From positions 80,035 to 144,034 of the forward strand of contig NZ_JABMKY010000021.1 of NCBI RefSeq assembly GCF_013204845.1: a stretch of 64,000 nucleotides of DNA, given 5' to 3'. How positions within the stretch are numbered: the stretch's first letter is position 1; each line of letters begins with the position of its first letter. A program made the translations under genes and the position numbers. The DNA is from Paenibacillus qinlingensis. Lineage in GTDB: Bacteria; Bacillota; Bacilli; Paenibacillales; NBRC-103111. Positions 53,455-62,240 of this stretch are shown here, in pieces. Under the pieces are notes generated by a model that was not told the DNA's origin, did no database searches, and was given only the letters and a program-made list of their open reading frames with translations.

Positions 53455-54060
53455 ATGTCACAGAAAGAACTGCATGTCATAACAGGCGGTAAGCATACAT
53501 GGTCGGAGATCGCAAAGATTGCGGCTCAGATTCACCCGCATGTCACGGCGATTCATATTCGCGAGAAAAGGAAGTCCTTGGACGAAGTGTTTATCGGCGT
53601 TCAGTACCTGGTGGAGCAAGGGATTCCCGCCCAAAGCTTGTACGTCAACGGGTTTCCTTCTATCGCTCTGGCTTTGCAAACAGGAGGGCTTCAGCTTCCA
53701 GGCACAACGCCATCTCTTGTTATTCAGGATGAGTTTTGCCGGGGGATACAACGCATCGGAGTCTCTGTGCATGGGGCAGATGAAGCGAAATGGCGTGAAA
53801 AAGAAGGGGCCGATTATGTGATGTTCGGTCATATTTTTGCGACAAACTCCAAGCAAGGAGTGCCGCCTAGGGGCTTAGAGCAATTAAGACAATTAGTTAA
53901 TGAGGTTAACATACCTGTTATTGCGATAGGCGGGATGACACCTGCGAGGGTAAAGTCCGTTCTGGATGCAGGAGCATCTGGGATCGCAGTGATGAGCGGA
54001 ATATGGGAAGCAGCGGATCCACTTGGAGCCGTTCTGGCCTATCATGATGAGCTTCAATAA
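53455..54060 (+). CDS. tenI: Thiazole tautomerase TenI
   Basis: 201-aa TIM-barrel protein related to ThiE. Features are LHVITGGKHTWSEIA, the phosphate-loop IPVIAIGGMTPARVKSVLDA, and GHIFATNSKQGVPPRGLEQL. TenI aromatises the thiazole phosphate carboxylate made by ThiG. It heads the thi operon, as in B. subtilis after tenA, but tenA is absent here. GGAGAGGAG lies before the ATG. ThiE is encoded separately downstream, which supports the TenI assignment over ThiE. Confidence 0.88.
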   Translation: MSQKELHVITGGKHTWSEIAKIAAQIHPHVTAIHIREKRKSLDEVFIGVQYLVEQGIPAQSLYVNGFPSIALALQTGGLQLPGTTPSLVIQDEFCRGIQRIGVSVHGADEAKWREKEGADYVMFGHIFATNSKQGVPPRGLEQLRQLVNEVNIPVIAIGGMTPARVKSVLDAGASGIAVMSGIWEAADPLGAVLAYHDELQ

Positions 54061-54075
54061 ATAGAGGTGAGCGAA

Positions 54076-55305
54076 ATGTCAGCAGCAAGATCCCATGTCA
54101 TCATCGTTGGCGGCGGTGTTATCGGTACATCCATCGCCTATTATTTGGCTAAAAGAGGGCAATCCGTCACGCTGCTAGAACGCAGCCAGCTGGGCACCGA
54201 AGCCTCGGCTGCGGCCGCAGGCATGCTCGGCGCGCAGTCCGAGATGGAAGATACGGGCGCCCTGTTCCAGTGGGCGCGCCAGAGTAGATCTATGTTCCCC
54301 GAGCTGAGTGGGGAACTGCGGGAGCTCACGGGCATCGACATCGGCCTCGTCCGTGAGGGGCTGCTGAACGTCGCGCTCAGCGACGTTCAAGAGGAGGAGC
54401 TGCGCGCGCGGGCGAAGCTCCAGCGCGCAGCGGGTGAGCAGGCCCAGTGGCTCAGCGCGGCTGAAGCCACGGCCTTAGAGCCCGCGCTGAGCGCAGCGAC
54501 GCGCGGAGCCCTGTACCTGCCCGAAGATGGGCAGGTCGATGCTCCGCAACTGGCGGCGGCATTCGCGCAGGCGGCGCAGGTGCTTGGGGCGAAGGTGCAA
54601 CCGTTCGCCCAGGTGCAAGGGCTGCTGACCGCGCAGGAGCGCGTCATCGGCGTGCTGACGGCCGCTGGTCCGCTCTACAGCGACCACGTGGTCGTCGCCG
54701 CAGGCACGTGGAGCGGTCAGCTGCTGGGGAGCATCGGCATCGAGTTGCCGATGTATCCCGTGAAGGGCGAGTGCTTCTCCGTTAGGACGCCGAAGCCGCT
54801 CTTGAAGAAAACCCTGTTCTCGCCAGGGTGCTACATCGTTCCGAAAGCCGGCGGACGGCTGGTGGTCGGCGCGACGGTCGTGCCGAACAGCTATGACCGC
54901 AAGGTTTCGCTCTCGGGCTTAGCCGAGCTGATGGAACGCGCGAGGGGGCTGATGCCGCTACTCGACGATGCCGAGTGGGAGAAGGCCTGGTCGGGGCTGC
55001 GCCCGCAGACGGCCGACGGACTGCCCTACATCGGCAAGGTGCCGGCGGTGGAGGGTTTGTATACAGCGTGCGGTCATTACCGCAACGGGATATTGCTGAG
55101 CCCGATCACCGGGAGGGTGATAGCGGATTGGATTTTGGGCGGAGATGGCGCAGGTGAGCAGGGGACAGCATCTATAGCCCCTTGGCTGGATGCATTTAGC
55201 CCCGATCTGTCACCTAGAACCAAACGGGTGAGTAACAGTCACGAGGGTCTGGAACTATTTTCAGCCACAGGAAAGGAATTGATAAGCATTGAAACTGCAC
55301 ATTAA
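54076..55305 (+). CDS. thiO: Glycine oxidase ThiO
   Basis: FAD-dependent amine oxidase (about 409 aa) that converts glycine to the imine used for thiazole synthesis. The N-terminal dinucleotide loop is VIIVGGGVIGTSIAYYLAKR, followed by ASAAAAGMLGAQ. The C-terminus has GLRPQTADGLPYIGKVPAVE and the YTACGHYRNGILLSPIT region that contacts FAD. AGAGGTGA spacing favours ATG at 54076 over GTG at 54067. From about 54180 to 55040 the gene is much richer in GC than thiS and thiG beside it. It overlaps thiS by 17 bases. Confidence 0.92.
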   Translation: MSAARSHVIIVGGGVIGTSIAYYLAKRGQSVTLLERSQLGTEASAAAAGMLGAQSEMEDTGALFQWARQSRSMFPELSGELRELTGIDIGLVREGLLNVALSDVQEEELRARAKLQRAAGEQAQWLSAAEATALEPALSAATRGALYLPEDGQVDAPQLAAAFAQAAQVLGAKVQPFAQVQGLLTAQERVIGVLTAAGPLYSDHVVVAAGTWSGQLLGSIGIELPMYPVKGECFSVRTPKPLLKKTLFSPGCYIVPKAGGRLVVGATVVPNSYDRKVSLSGLAELMERARGLMPLLDDAEWEKAWSGLRPQTADGLPYIGKVPAVEGLYTACGHYRNGILLSPITGRVIADWILGGDGAGEQGTASIAPWLDAFSPDLSPRTKRVSNSHEGLELFSATGKELISIETAH

Positions 55306-55492
55306 TGGTCAGCAGGTAGATGTACCCGATACGATTCGGACCGTTGTGGAGCTGCTAGCACACTTCGATTTAAGTGACAAAATGCTCGTGGTTGAGCATA
55401 ACGCAGCCATTTTACATAAAGAGGATCACGCTGGTGCTGAGCTGGCGGAAGGCCACAAAATTGAGATCGTTCATTTCGTTGGAGGAGGATAA
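55289..55492 (+). CDS. thiS: Sulfur-carrier protein ThiS
   Basis: 67-aa ubiquitin-like sulfur carrier, starting MKLHINGQQVDVPDTIRTVV and ending in HFVGGG with the required C-terminal Gly-Gly. A thiocarboxylate formed there delivers sulfur to ThiG. The start is TTG inside the end of thiO. The adenylating enzyme ThiF that activates ThiS is not encoded in this operon. Confidence 0.93.
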   Translation: MKLHINGQQVDVPDTIRTVVELLAHFDLSDKMLVVEHNAAILHKEDHAGAELAEGHKIEIVHFVGGG

Positions 55493-55496
55493 ATAG

Positions 55497-56264
55497 ATGT
55501 TAAAAATCGGTCCATATGAGTTTCGTTCACGTTTGTTGCTAGGTACAGGGAAGTTTCCAGATTTTCAGATTCAAAAACAAGCGGTGGATATCTCTGAGTC
55601 GCAAATTTTGACGTTTGCGGTTCGTCGGATGAATATTTTTGAGGCGAGTCAGCCGAATTTCTTGTCGATGCTGGATACGTCGAATTTCACGTTGCTGCCG
55701 AATACCGCTGGTGCCAAAACAGCTGAAGAAGCCGTCCGAATCGCTCGATTAGCAAAAGCTTCAGGCTTGTGCGATATGATCAAAGTCGAAGTTATTGGGG
55801 ATGAAATGACGCTGCTGCCCGATCCAGTGGAAACGCTGAAAGCGTCGGAAATGCTGCTGGAGGAAGGTTTTATCGTACTTCCTTATACATCGGATGATGT
55901 TTTATTAGCTAAACGTCTGCAAGCACTCGGCGTACACGCAATTATGCCTGGTGCATCACCGATTGGTACGGGGCAGGGGATCATCAACCCGTTGAACCTG
56001 AGCTTTATCATCGAGCAGGCAACGGTTCCGGTCATCGTGGACGCAGGGATTGGGGCACCTTCGGATGCGTCATTGGCGATGGAAATGGGCGCGGACGGCG
56101 TGCTGCTGAACACAGCGGTATCGGGTGCGAAGGATCCTGTCAAAATGGCTTACGCCATGAAACTCGCAATCGAAGCAGGGCGCGCGGGCTTTGAGGCAGG
56201 GCGCATTCCGAAGAAGCGTTACGCATCGGCGAGCAGTCCGATGGATGGTTTGAGCCGGGTCTAG
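55497..56264 (+). CDS. thiG: Thiazole synthase ThiG
   Basis: 255-aa TIM-barrel synthase joining deoxyxylulose phosphate, ThiS thiocarboxylate and the glycine imine. Motifs are YEFRSRLLLGTGKFPDF, LPNTAGAKTAEEAVRIARLA, IMPGASPIGTGQGIINP and VDAGIGAPSDASLAMEMGAD. GGAGGAGG (shared with the thiS end) precedes the ATG, with only 4 bases between genes. A 550-base repeat-filled gap follows before thiD. Confidence 0.95.
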   Translation: MLKIGPYEFRSRLLLGTGKFPDFQIQKQAVDISESQILTFAVRRMNIFEASQPNFLSMLDTSNFTLLPNTAGAKTAEEAVRIARLAKASGLCDMIKVEVIGDEMTLLPDPVETLKASEMLLEEGFIVLPYTSDDVLLAKRLQALGVHAIMPGASPIGTGQGIINPLNLSFIIEQATVPVIVDAGIGAPSDASLAMEMGADGVLLNTAVSGAKDPVKMAYAMKLAIEAGRAGFEAGRIPKKRYASASSPMDGLSRV

Positions 56265-56334
56265 GTTCAAGGATTAGGCTAGTAGCTATAGGTATAGTTT
56301 CAGTTCTTGGCATTGCGCTGGATCTAGGGCTCCG

Positions 56335-56587
56335 TCTTTGGTTTTGGTTTTGGTCTTGGTCTTGGTTTTGGTTTTGGTCTTGGTCTTGGTCTTGGTCTTG
56401 GTCTTGGTCTTGGTTTTGGTTTTGGTTTTGGTTTTGGTTTTGGTTTTGGTCTTGGAGTTGGTTTTGGTTTTGGTTTTGGTCTTGGTCTTGGTCTTGGTCT
56501 TGATCTTGGTCTTGGTCTTGGTCTTGGTCTTGGTCTTGGTTTTGGACTTGGACTTGGTCTTGATCTTGATCTTGATCTTGGTCTTCC
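56335..56587. repeat. (TTGGTY)n minisatellite
   Basis: About 250 bases of an uninterrupted hexanucleotide tract, mostly TTGGTT and TTGGTC with some TTGATC and TTGGAC. Both strands are open in the repeat frame (Leu-Val or Lys-Thr dipeptides), but no RBS or start supports a gene. It lies within the thi operon between thiG and thiD. Confidence 0.95.
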
Positions 56588-56592
56588 CTTGG

Positions 56593-56777
56593 CTAACGGA
56601 CACAGGAAACGTTATTTGGTATATAGATGAAGTTTTAAAAAGCTAACGGACACAGAGGTCGCTATTCAGTCGAATTTCCTGCTAATTTGGAGAAATCAGC
56701 TGCAATAACGACTGCCGTGTCCGTTAGATTATGGAGATAGTGAAATAGGTGACAATAGCGTCTGTCGTGACCGTTAG
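56593..56777. repeat. Composite hairpin repeat, family R2 (CTAACGGACA), second four-unit copy
   Basis: Forward units start at 56593 and 56643 (CTAACGGACACAG). Inverted units end with TGTCCGTTAG at 56718-56727 and TGACCGTTAG at 56768-56777. The order and spacing match the copy at 14187-14371. Confidence 0.88.
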
Positions 56778-56814
56778 GACTAATAGTTGCGAAAAGTAAG
56801 TAGGGGGGAGCACA

Positions 56815-57657
56815 GTGGCGATATACAAAGCATTGACGATTGCCGGCTCGGACAGTGGCGGTGGTGCTGGCATTCAGGCAGATTTGAAGACATTTCAAGA
56901 ACTCGGCGTGTACGGGATGTCTGTGATTACAGCTGTTACTGCGCAGAATACACTCGGAGTGCAGGGGGTTTACCCGATGAGTGCGGAAGCGATCGAACGC
57001 CAATTGGCGTCCATCGGTGAAGATTTGCGACCTGATGCGCTCAAAACAGGGATGCTGTTCAGCGGAGACATTATTCACATTGTGGCAGCAGCGATTAAAA
57101 CGTATGGATGGAAACAGATCGTTGTAGATCCCGTAATGATTGCCAAGGGCGGAGCTTCGCTCCTGCAGCAGGAGGCGATAGACGCCATGATACAAGAGTT
57201 GCTACCACTAGCAGATGTAGTAACGCCGAATATCCCCGAAGCGGAGGCGCTTAGCGGGATATTGATTACGGATGGGGACTCTCGACAGAAGGCGGCCATG
57301 CGAATTCATGCGTTCGGCTGCAAACATGTGATGATCAAAGGAGGCCATGAAGCGAATACGGAGCAGGCTACCGATCTGCTGTATGATGGAGTTTCCTTTA
57401 CGGAGTTTACATCGAAGCGATTGGTAACGCAGCATACGCATGGAACAGGCTGCACATTTGCAGCTGCGTTAACGTCGGGATTGGCGCAGGGACTCACAAC
57501 GAAGGCGTCCTTGCAACTGGCGAAAAGCTTCATCCACGCTGCGATTTCGGAGCCTTTGCATATCGGAAGCGGGCATGGACCAACGAATCATTGGGCGTAT
57601 CAGCAAGGTATTCGAGGAGCTGAGTCGAAAGATACGGCAACGCGAGGTGTGCGATGA
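56815..57657 (+). CDS. thiD: Hydroxymethylpyrimidine (phosphate) kinase ThiD
   Basis: 280-aa ribokinase-fold enzyme phosphorylating HMP and HMP-phosphate. Motifs are ALTIAGSDSGGGAGIQADLK at the N-terminus, DPVMIAKGGASLL, TPNIPEAEALSG, and the anion hole THGTGCTFAAALTSGLAQG. The start is GTG with a GGGGGGAG ribosome site. It overlaps thiE by four bases (ATGA). Confidence 0.95.
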   Translation: MAIYKALTIAGSDSGGGAGIQADLKTFQELGVYGMSVITAVTAQNTLGVQGVYPMSAEAIERQLASIGEDLRPDALKTGMLFSGDIIHIVAAAIKTYGWKQIVVDPVMIAKGGASLLQQEAIDAMIQELLPLADVVTPNIPEAEALSGILITDGDSRQKAAMRIHAFGCKHVMIKGGHEANTEQATDLLYDGVSFTEFTSKRLVTQHTHGTGCTFAAALTSGLAQGLTTKASLQLAKSFIHAAISEPLHIGSGHGPTNHWAYQQGIRGAESKDTATRGVR

Positions 57658-58313
57658 GCGTTGTTTTGAGTGCGGAAGAGCTGCGCAAAGCTCTGCGTTT
57701 GTATTTAGTAATGGGCAGCCCCAATTGTGGCGGGGCTGATCCGTATGAAGTGCTGGAAGCCGCCATCGACGGCGGCATCACGATGTTCCAGCTGCGCGAG
57801 AAGGGCCCCGGCGCCCTGCAGGGGCCGGAGCTGCTCGCGCTGGGCGCGCGGCTGCGCCGCCTTTGCGCGCAGCGCGGGATCCCGTTCATCGTGAACGATG
57901 ATGAACGGTTGGCTCTAGAGCTTGAGGCCGATGGGATCCACATCGGCCAAGAGGATGCCCCAGCCGCCGCGGTGCGCGAGCGGCTGCCGAACATGATCGT
58001 GGGCGTGTCGGCCCACGATCTGGGCGAAGCCCAGTCGGCTCTGGCCGAAGGCGCCGACTATCTTGGCGTAGGCCCCCAGTACGCCACGCGCACGAAGCTC
58101 GATGCGCGTGAGGTCCAGGGGCCTGCTGTACTAGCTCGGATGCGCGCAGGCGGCATCCAGCTACCGCTCGTGGGCATCGGGGGGATCGATGCCACGAATG
58201 CCAGCGCCGTCATCCGCGCAGGGGCGGACGGCATCGCCGTAGTGAGCGCCATTGCAGGTGCGCGCTCACCGCGCGAAGCTGCAGCGGCGTTGCGGACGCT
58301 GCTTTTCCCGTAG
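57654..58313 (+). CDS. thiE: Thiamine-phosphate synthase ThiE
   Basis: 219-aa TIM barrel that joins HMP-PP and thiazole phosphate. It shows ITMFQLREKGPG, FIVNDDERLALELEADGIHI then GQED, VGVSAHDLGEAQSALAEGAD, YLGVGPQYATRTKLD and VGIGGIDATNA. From about 57750 the coding DNA becomes very GC-rich (runs such as GGCGCGCGGCTGCGCCGCC), in contrast to thiD. Last gene of the operon. Confidence 0.94.
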   Translation: MSVVLSAEELRKALRLYLVMGSPNCGGADPYEVLEAAIDGGITMFQLREKGPGALQGPELLALGARLRRLCAQRGIPFIVNDDERLALELEADGIHIGQEDAPAAAVRERLPNMIVGVSAHDLGEAQSALAEGADYLGVGPQYATRTKLDAREVQGPAVLARMRAGGIQLPLVGIGGIDATNASAVIRAGADGIAVVSAIAGARSPREAAAALRTLLFP

Positions 58314-58352
58314 TGGTGGACCCACACTAATTTGCATCCTCCGAGACAGAAA

Positions 58353-58699
58353 TATCAAGTGACAAAAATCATTTTTGTTAATCGAAATTACTAGGTTTTG
58401 AACATAGGAGTAGAGTAGCCCTCTGGGACTTCAACCGTTTGAGGTCTTTATCAGCATCAACCAACATCGGATTTTTACTAGCTATCAACTGACAAAAATC
58501 AACATATGTTATTTGCTATTGCTCGTTATAAGCATTTGGTAGAGCAGTCCCCGGTCCTCTTTCACATCATCCAGAAATACTGCCGAAATTCCTAGATTTA
58601 CATTAATTAATAGAAGAAAGCTCCATTTGCATGGAGCCGTATAGCTTAGCTCGTTAATTTATTGGTGACGTTTCTACCTTTAATGGTGACAGAAACGTC
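58353..58699. repeat. Intergenic direct and inverted repeats (58.3-58.7 kb)
   Basis: In the 58314-58992 gap a sequence of about 75 bases occurs twice in divergent form, starting TATCAAGTGACAAAAATCA (58353) and TATCAACTGACAAAAATCA (58483), each ending near AGTAGAG/GTAGAGCAG. An inverted repeat GACGTTTCT (58667-58675) / AGAAACGTC (58691-58699) follows. No convincing gene is seen. Confidence 0.6.
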
Positions 58700-58867
58700 C
58701 CTTTTTGCTACCATAGTAGAAAGCTTAACTTCGGTAATCCTTTAAAGCGGTGAAATGTCGCATGGAAAAAGGCCTCGTACTGAATGATTAGGTATCAGAA
58801 ACCGCAATTGACATAGATTCTGTTTAGCATTATGATACGGTTAAAAAGATTTGACCGTCGTTTAATT

Positions 58868-58884
58868 AATCTCTTTAAGAGATT
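58868..58884. promoter_or_regulatory. Palindromic operator candidate
   Basis: AATCTCTTTAAGAGATT is a near-perfect 17-base palindrome about 110 bases before the ArsR-type gene. It is a plausible autoregulatory site; nothing beyond symmetry and position supports it. Confidence 0.45.
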
Positions 58885-58992
58885 ATAAGATGACCAAGAA
58901 GCGCTTGTAACAAGGCTTTTTCGAGAAAAAACTCGTTCTAGCATAGGGTACATTCGCTCATCTTGGTACTGGAGAGGGAGGTCGGATCCACG

Positions 58993-59604
58993 ATGAAACT
59001 GCAGCCTGTTTATATCATTGAAGAACTCGAACAACTCAAAACAATTAGTGATCCACTTCGCGCTAGAGTACTGCTATATCTCATAGAGAAAGCTTATACG
59101 GGTCAGCAGTTGGCTAAACTATTAGGGATGGCGCGTGCCAAGGTGCATTATCATTTGAATGAACTTGAGCGTCATAATTTGATTTTCGTTGTTCGTACGG
59201 AGCTTAAGAATGGCATTGTGCAAAAATTTTATCGTGCCGTAGCACGTGGTTTTGTGCCTAGTGAGAACTTGCTCCCGTATGTTTCGGAAGTAGAAAATTA
59301 TTACCGAGAACGTACATTAAGTGTACTTGGACATGCTAGAAACAGAGCGATTAATGCCCCTGAAGAGGCGTTTCAAATTCCATCGCCCGACCGATCCCAG
59401 TGGCCGATTATCATGACGCAGGTTGAAGTCAAAATGAGTAAAGCGAAATACGCCGAATGGTTAAGGAAATTCCGCGCGCTTATTTATGAACTAGATGCCG
59501 AGCAAGAAGAGAATGGGGAATGGTTCTATTTGACGACGGTCGGCTTTCAGACACATGAAAGAGGATTTGACCCCATCGAACCCGCCAATGAAGAGGAGAG
59601 ATAA
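58993..59604 (+). CDS. ArsR-like winged-helix transcription regulator
   Basis: About 203 aa. The N-terminal winged helix (LKTISDPLRARVLLYLIEKA, then LGMARAKVHYHLNELERHNL) is followed by a C-terminal region of about 110 residues of unknown fold, perhaps ligand-sensing. GGGAGG is well placed for the ATG at 58993 rather than 58963. Only 3 bases separate its stop from the aminopeptidase start, so it may regulate its own operon. Confidence 0.85.
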   Translation: MKLQPVYIIEELEQLKTISDPLRARVLLYLIEKAYTGQQLAKLLGMARAKVHYHLNELERHNLIFVVRTELKNGIVQKFYRAVARGFVPSENLLPYVSEVENYYRERTLSVLGHARNRAINAPEEAFQIPSPDRSQWPIIMTQVEVKMSKAKYAEWLRKFRALIYELDAEQEENGEWFYLTTVGFQTHERGFDPIEPANEEER

Positions 59605-59607
59605 CAC

Positions 59608-60723
59608 ATGCTGGATCCTAGATTAACTAAGCTTGCTGATGTATTAGTGAATTATTCTGTTAAGGCACAGCCAGGTGAAAATATTTTAATTGAAGCTTAT
59701 GGGATTGATTCTGCGTTAGTCAAAGAGATCGTCAAAAAGGTTCACGCCGCGGGCGCACATCCTTTTGTAAACTTGCGTGACCATGCTGTGATTCGCGAGC
59801 TCGTTATGAATGGTACAGAAGCTCAAATGCAAACATGGGCGGATGTAGATGCCTTCCAAATGAAACAAATGAACGGTTACATCGGTGTACGCGGCGGCGC
59901 GAATATCTATGAACTGTCTGATATTCCGGCTGATCGGATGAAGTTGTACAATTCCGTGTATTATCAACAAGTGCATTTCGATGTCCGCATCAAGGATACA
60001 AGATGGGTTGTTCTTCGCTACCCAACTTCTTCGATGGCTCAGCTTGCTAGTATGAGTACGGATGCATTCGAGGATTTCTATTTCAATGTATGTACGATGG
60101 ATTATGGCAAAATGTCCAAAGCGATGGATCCGTTGAAAGAGCTTATGGATCGCACTGACAAAGTGCGCCTTGTCGGTCCGGGTACAGATTTGACGTTCTC
60201 GATCAAAGGTATCGGCGGCGTCAAATGTGATGGCGAGCTGAACATTCCAGACGGAGAAGTGTACTCTGCTCCTGTGCGTGATTCCGTTAACGGTATCATT
60301 TCGTATAACACACCGTCACCTCATGATGGCTTTATTTTCGAGAACGTAGTGCTTCATTTCGAAAATGGTAAAATCGTCAAAGCGACGGCGAATGACACGG
60401 ATCGCATCAATGAAATTTTCGACATGGATGAAGGTGCGCGCTATGTAGGTGAATTCGCGATCGGCGTGAATCCTTACATTCAACACCCGATGAAAGATAT
60501 TCTGTTCGATGAGAAAATCGACGGAAGCTTCCACTTCACACCTGGTAATTGCTATGATGATGCCTACAATGGCAACAAATCTTCGCTGCACTGGGATATG
60601 GTGAACATTCAACGTCCTGAGTATGGCGGCGGCGAAATTTGGTTTGACGATGTGTTGATCCGTAAAGATGGGATCTTCGTATTGCCTGAACTTCTTGTAT
60701 TGAATCCAGAGAACCTGAAATAG
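59608..60723 (+). CDS. M29-family aminopeptidase (AmpS/PepS-like)
   Basis: 371-aa metallo-aminopeptidase of the thermophilic-aminopeptidase (M29) family. Features are LVNYSVKAQPGENILIEAYG at the start, VGPGTDLTFSIKGIGGVKCD, the metal-ligand glutamates in NIPDGEVYSAPV and VGEFAIGVNP, and a C-terminal SLHWDMVNIQRPEYGGGEIW. It probably trims peptides in the cytoplasm. AGAGGAGAG precedes the ATG. A strong bidirectional terminator follows. Confidence 0.9.
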   Translation: MLDPRLTKLADVLVNYSVKAQPGENILIEAYGIDSALVKEIVKKVHAAGAHPFVNLRDHAVIRELVMNGTEAQMQTWADVDAFQMKQMNGYIGVRGGANIYELSDIPADRMKLYNSVYYQQVHFDVRIKDTRWVVLRYPTSSMAQLASMSTDAFEDFYFNVCTMDYGKMSKAMDPLKELMDRTDKVRLVGPGTDLTFSIKGIGGVKCDGELNIPDGEVYSAPVRDSVNGIISYNTPSPHDGFIFENVVLHFENGKIVKATANDTDRINEIFDMDEGARYVGEFAIGVNPYIQHPMKDILFDEKIDGSFHFTPGNCYDDAYNGNKSSLHWDMVNIQRPEYGGGEIWFDDVLIRKDGIFVLPELLVLNPENLK

Positions 60724-60737
60724 GTTCTGAATAGTTA

Positions 60738-60778
60738 AAAAGGATGCCCAAGTCTTAGTGACCTGGGCATCCTTTTTT
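60738..60778. terminator. Rho-independent terminator, bidirectional
   Basis: AAAGGATGCCCA / TGGGCATCCTTT with a 13-base loop and TTT on the right, AAAAA on the left, between convergent genes. Confidence 0.92.
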
Positions 60779-60795
60779 GGTGATAAACAACGGGG

Positions 60796-61194
60796 TTATG
60801 ACATGGTTTCTTTCAACTGCTGAACAATCTTCTTAGGAGCCGTACGTGCGTACCCTTCTACGATCAAATCTTCAATCTCTGTCCATGGCACGAGTTCAAT
60901 GTTCATAATGCTAACCCAGCCATGCTGGCCGATATAAGGCGTCTTCTTATAAGGCGTGCCATCCTGACCTAAGAGGAACTCTTGAGTAGTAAGGTTTGTT
61001 TTGAAAGATGTTGAGACTTGGTCATCGCGCTCGCCTATAAAAATAAAAGGTTTGTCCTTGACACGAAAAGTGGTGTGGCCAAAGCCATCTACCTTTTCTT
61101 CTACTACCGGCAGTTTTGTGCAAAAATCGCGGAGTCTGGCAACCAGCGCCAATCCTTCCGGGGAGGCAATTTGACTGTGGGAAACAAGGGTCAA
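60796..61194 (-). CDS. MmcQ/YjbR-family DNA-binding-like protein
   Basis: 132 aa, the usual size of the YjbR (CyaY-like fold) family. Segments such as VEEKVDGFGHTTFRVKDKPF and PYIGQHGWVSIMNIELVPWT fit it. Members have a double-wing motif but no proven function. The TTG at 61194 is adjacent to AGGAG, so the exact start is uncertain. It is separated from the AraC gene by 52 bases. Confidence 0.8.
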   Translation of the reverse strand: MTLVSHSQIASPEGLALVARLRDFCTKLPVVEEKVDGFGHTTFRVKDKPFIFIGERDDQVSTSFKTNLTTQEFLLGQDGTPYKKTPYIGQHGWVSIMNIELVPWTEIEDLIVEGYARTAPKKIVQQLKETMS

Positions 61195-61246
61195 CTCCTA
61201 AGTATGATTGAGATTTGAGATTGTCCAAGGTAAGCAAAACTGCTTA

Positions 61247-62098
61247 TTACACCCGTCTTTGTTGCGATTGGTACTGACGGGGGGGCAGGCCAACGGCCTT
61301 TTTAAAAGTCCGAATGAAGTTCGAATAATCGTTGAAGCCAGCGAGCTGGCACGTGTCGGTGACGGTGGAGCCTTCGCGCAACAAATGTTTGGCCCTAGCG
61401 ATGCGTTTGAACAAGATATGCTCGTGAATGGTGCTGCCTGTATGTTTTTTGAAAAGCCGGCATAGGTAGGAGCGATTCATGAAGACAACTTGTTCGAGTA
61501 CCTCGAGCGACAGGTCCTGATCTAAATTTTCATCAATGTAAGTGAAGAGGGAGGACAGCTTGTCTGGCATCATGACTTGTTCTTCTTGTTTCCCTTGATT
61601 CTGAAAGATCCGATTAATAAAAACGAGCAGCTCAATAAAGGTAGCAAAATAAAGGATTTCTGAACCTGGTAATGCTTGCGGACGGCAATGCATTTCCATG
61701 CGATCGTAGAGTTTCATGATGTCGTCAATTTGTGGCGGCGTCAGTCTCATGCGATTTTGCTCACCAAATACACGATTATTGAAGCAGTTCAACAAGTCGA
61801 ACTGTTGCGAATTCATATGCTGGAGCAGCGCTGGATTGAAATGAATAACAACGTTCTCATAGCGCTGTTTCTTCGATTGGAAATTAGGTCGATGCAGCTC
61901 ATTGCTATGCATGATCAGCAGGTCGCCGTATTGTAAGGGATACACTTGCTTCTCAATGAAATAATGAACATCACCTGTAAGGAAGAAATAGATTTCATAT
62001 TGGTCCTGATGCTGGTGGAAGTCCAACGGAATCGGATTATGGGTTACGGCGTGTCGAAAAGTCAACAGCTGATCGAGATTCTTGTACATTTCCTGCAT
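61247..62098 (-). CDS. AraC-family transcription regulator with cupin sensor
   Basis: About 283 aa. An N-terminal AraC-type cupin (PLDFHQHQDQYEIYFFLTGD ... LQYGDLLIMHSNELHRP) precedes two helix-turn-helix units: LSLEVLEQVVFMNRSYLCRL, and VTDTCQLAGFNDYSNFIRTF followed by KKAVGLPPRQYQ. AGAGGAG is 8 bases before the ATG at 62098; the longer frame from 62149 is less likely. It is divergent from the sugar isomerase gene and probably controls it in response to a sugar. Confidence 0.9.
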   Translation of the reverse strand: MQEMYKNLDQLLTFRHAVTHNPIPLDFHQHQDQYEIYFFLTGDVHYFIEKQVYPLQYGDLLIMHSNELHRPNFQSKKQRYENVVIHFNPALLQHMNSQQFDLLNCFNNRVFGEQNRMRLTPPQIDDIMKLYDRMEMHCRPQALPGSEILYFATFIELLVFINRIFQNQGKQEEQVMMPDKLSSLFTYIDENLDQDLSLEVLEQVVFMNRSYLCRLFKKHTGSTIHEHILFKRIARAKHLLREGSTVTDTCQLAGFNDYSNFIRTFKKAVGLPPRQYQSQQRRV

Positions 62099-62240
62099 GT
62101 GAAGATCTCCTCTGTGAGTTGGAGTCAATATTAGCAAACTTTTGCCCAATTAATGCAATGAATACGTTTTTATTATACTGCAAAATATAGGAGAGTTAAA
62201 CATTCAATGGGGTATTGCTTATACTTAAGGAGGCATATAT

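Noticed and set aside
56286..56646. Open frames over the hexanucleotide tract (Lys-Thr or Leu-Val repeats)
   Set aside because: They arise because a six-base repeat lacking stops is open in several frames. No RBS or conserved start was seen.
58795..59034. Minus-strand frame overlapping the start of the ArsR-type gene
   Set aside because: It overlaps a better-supported gene and has no recognisable domain.
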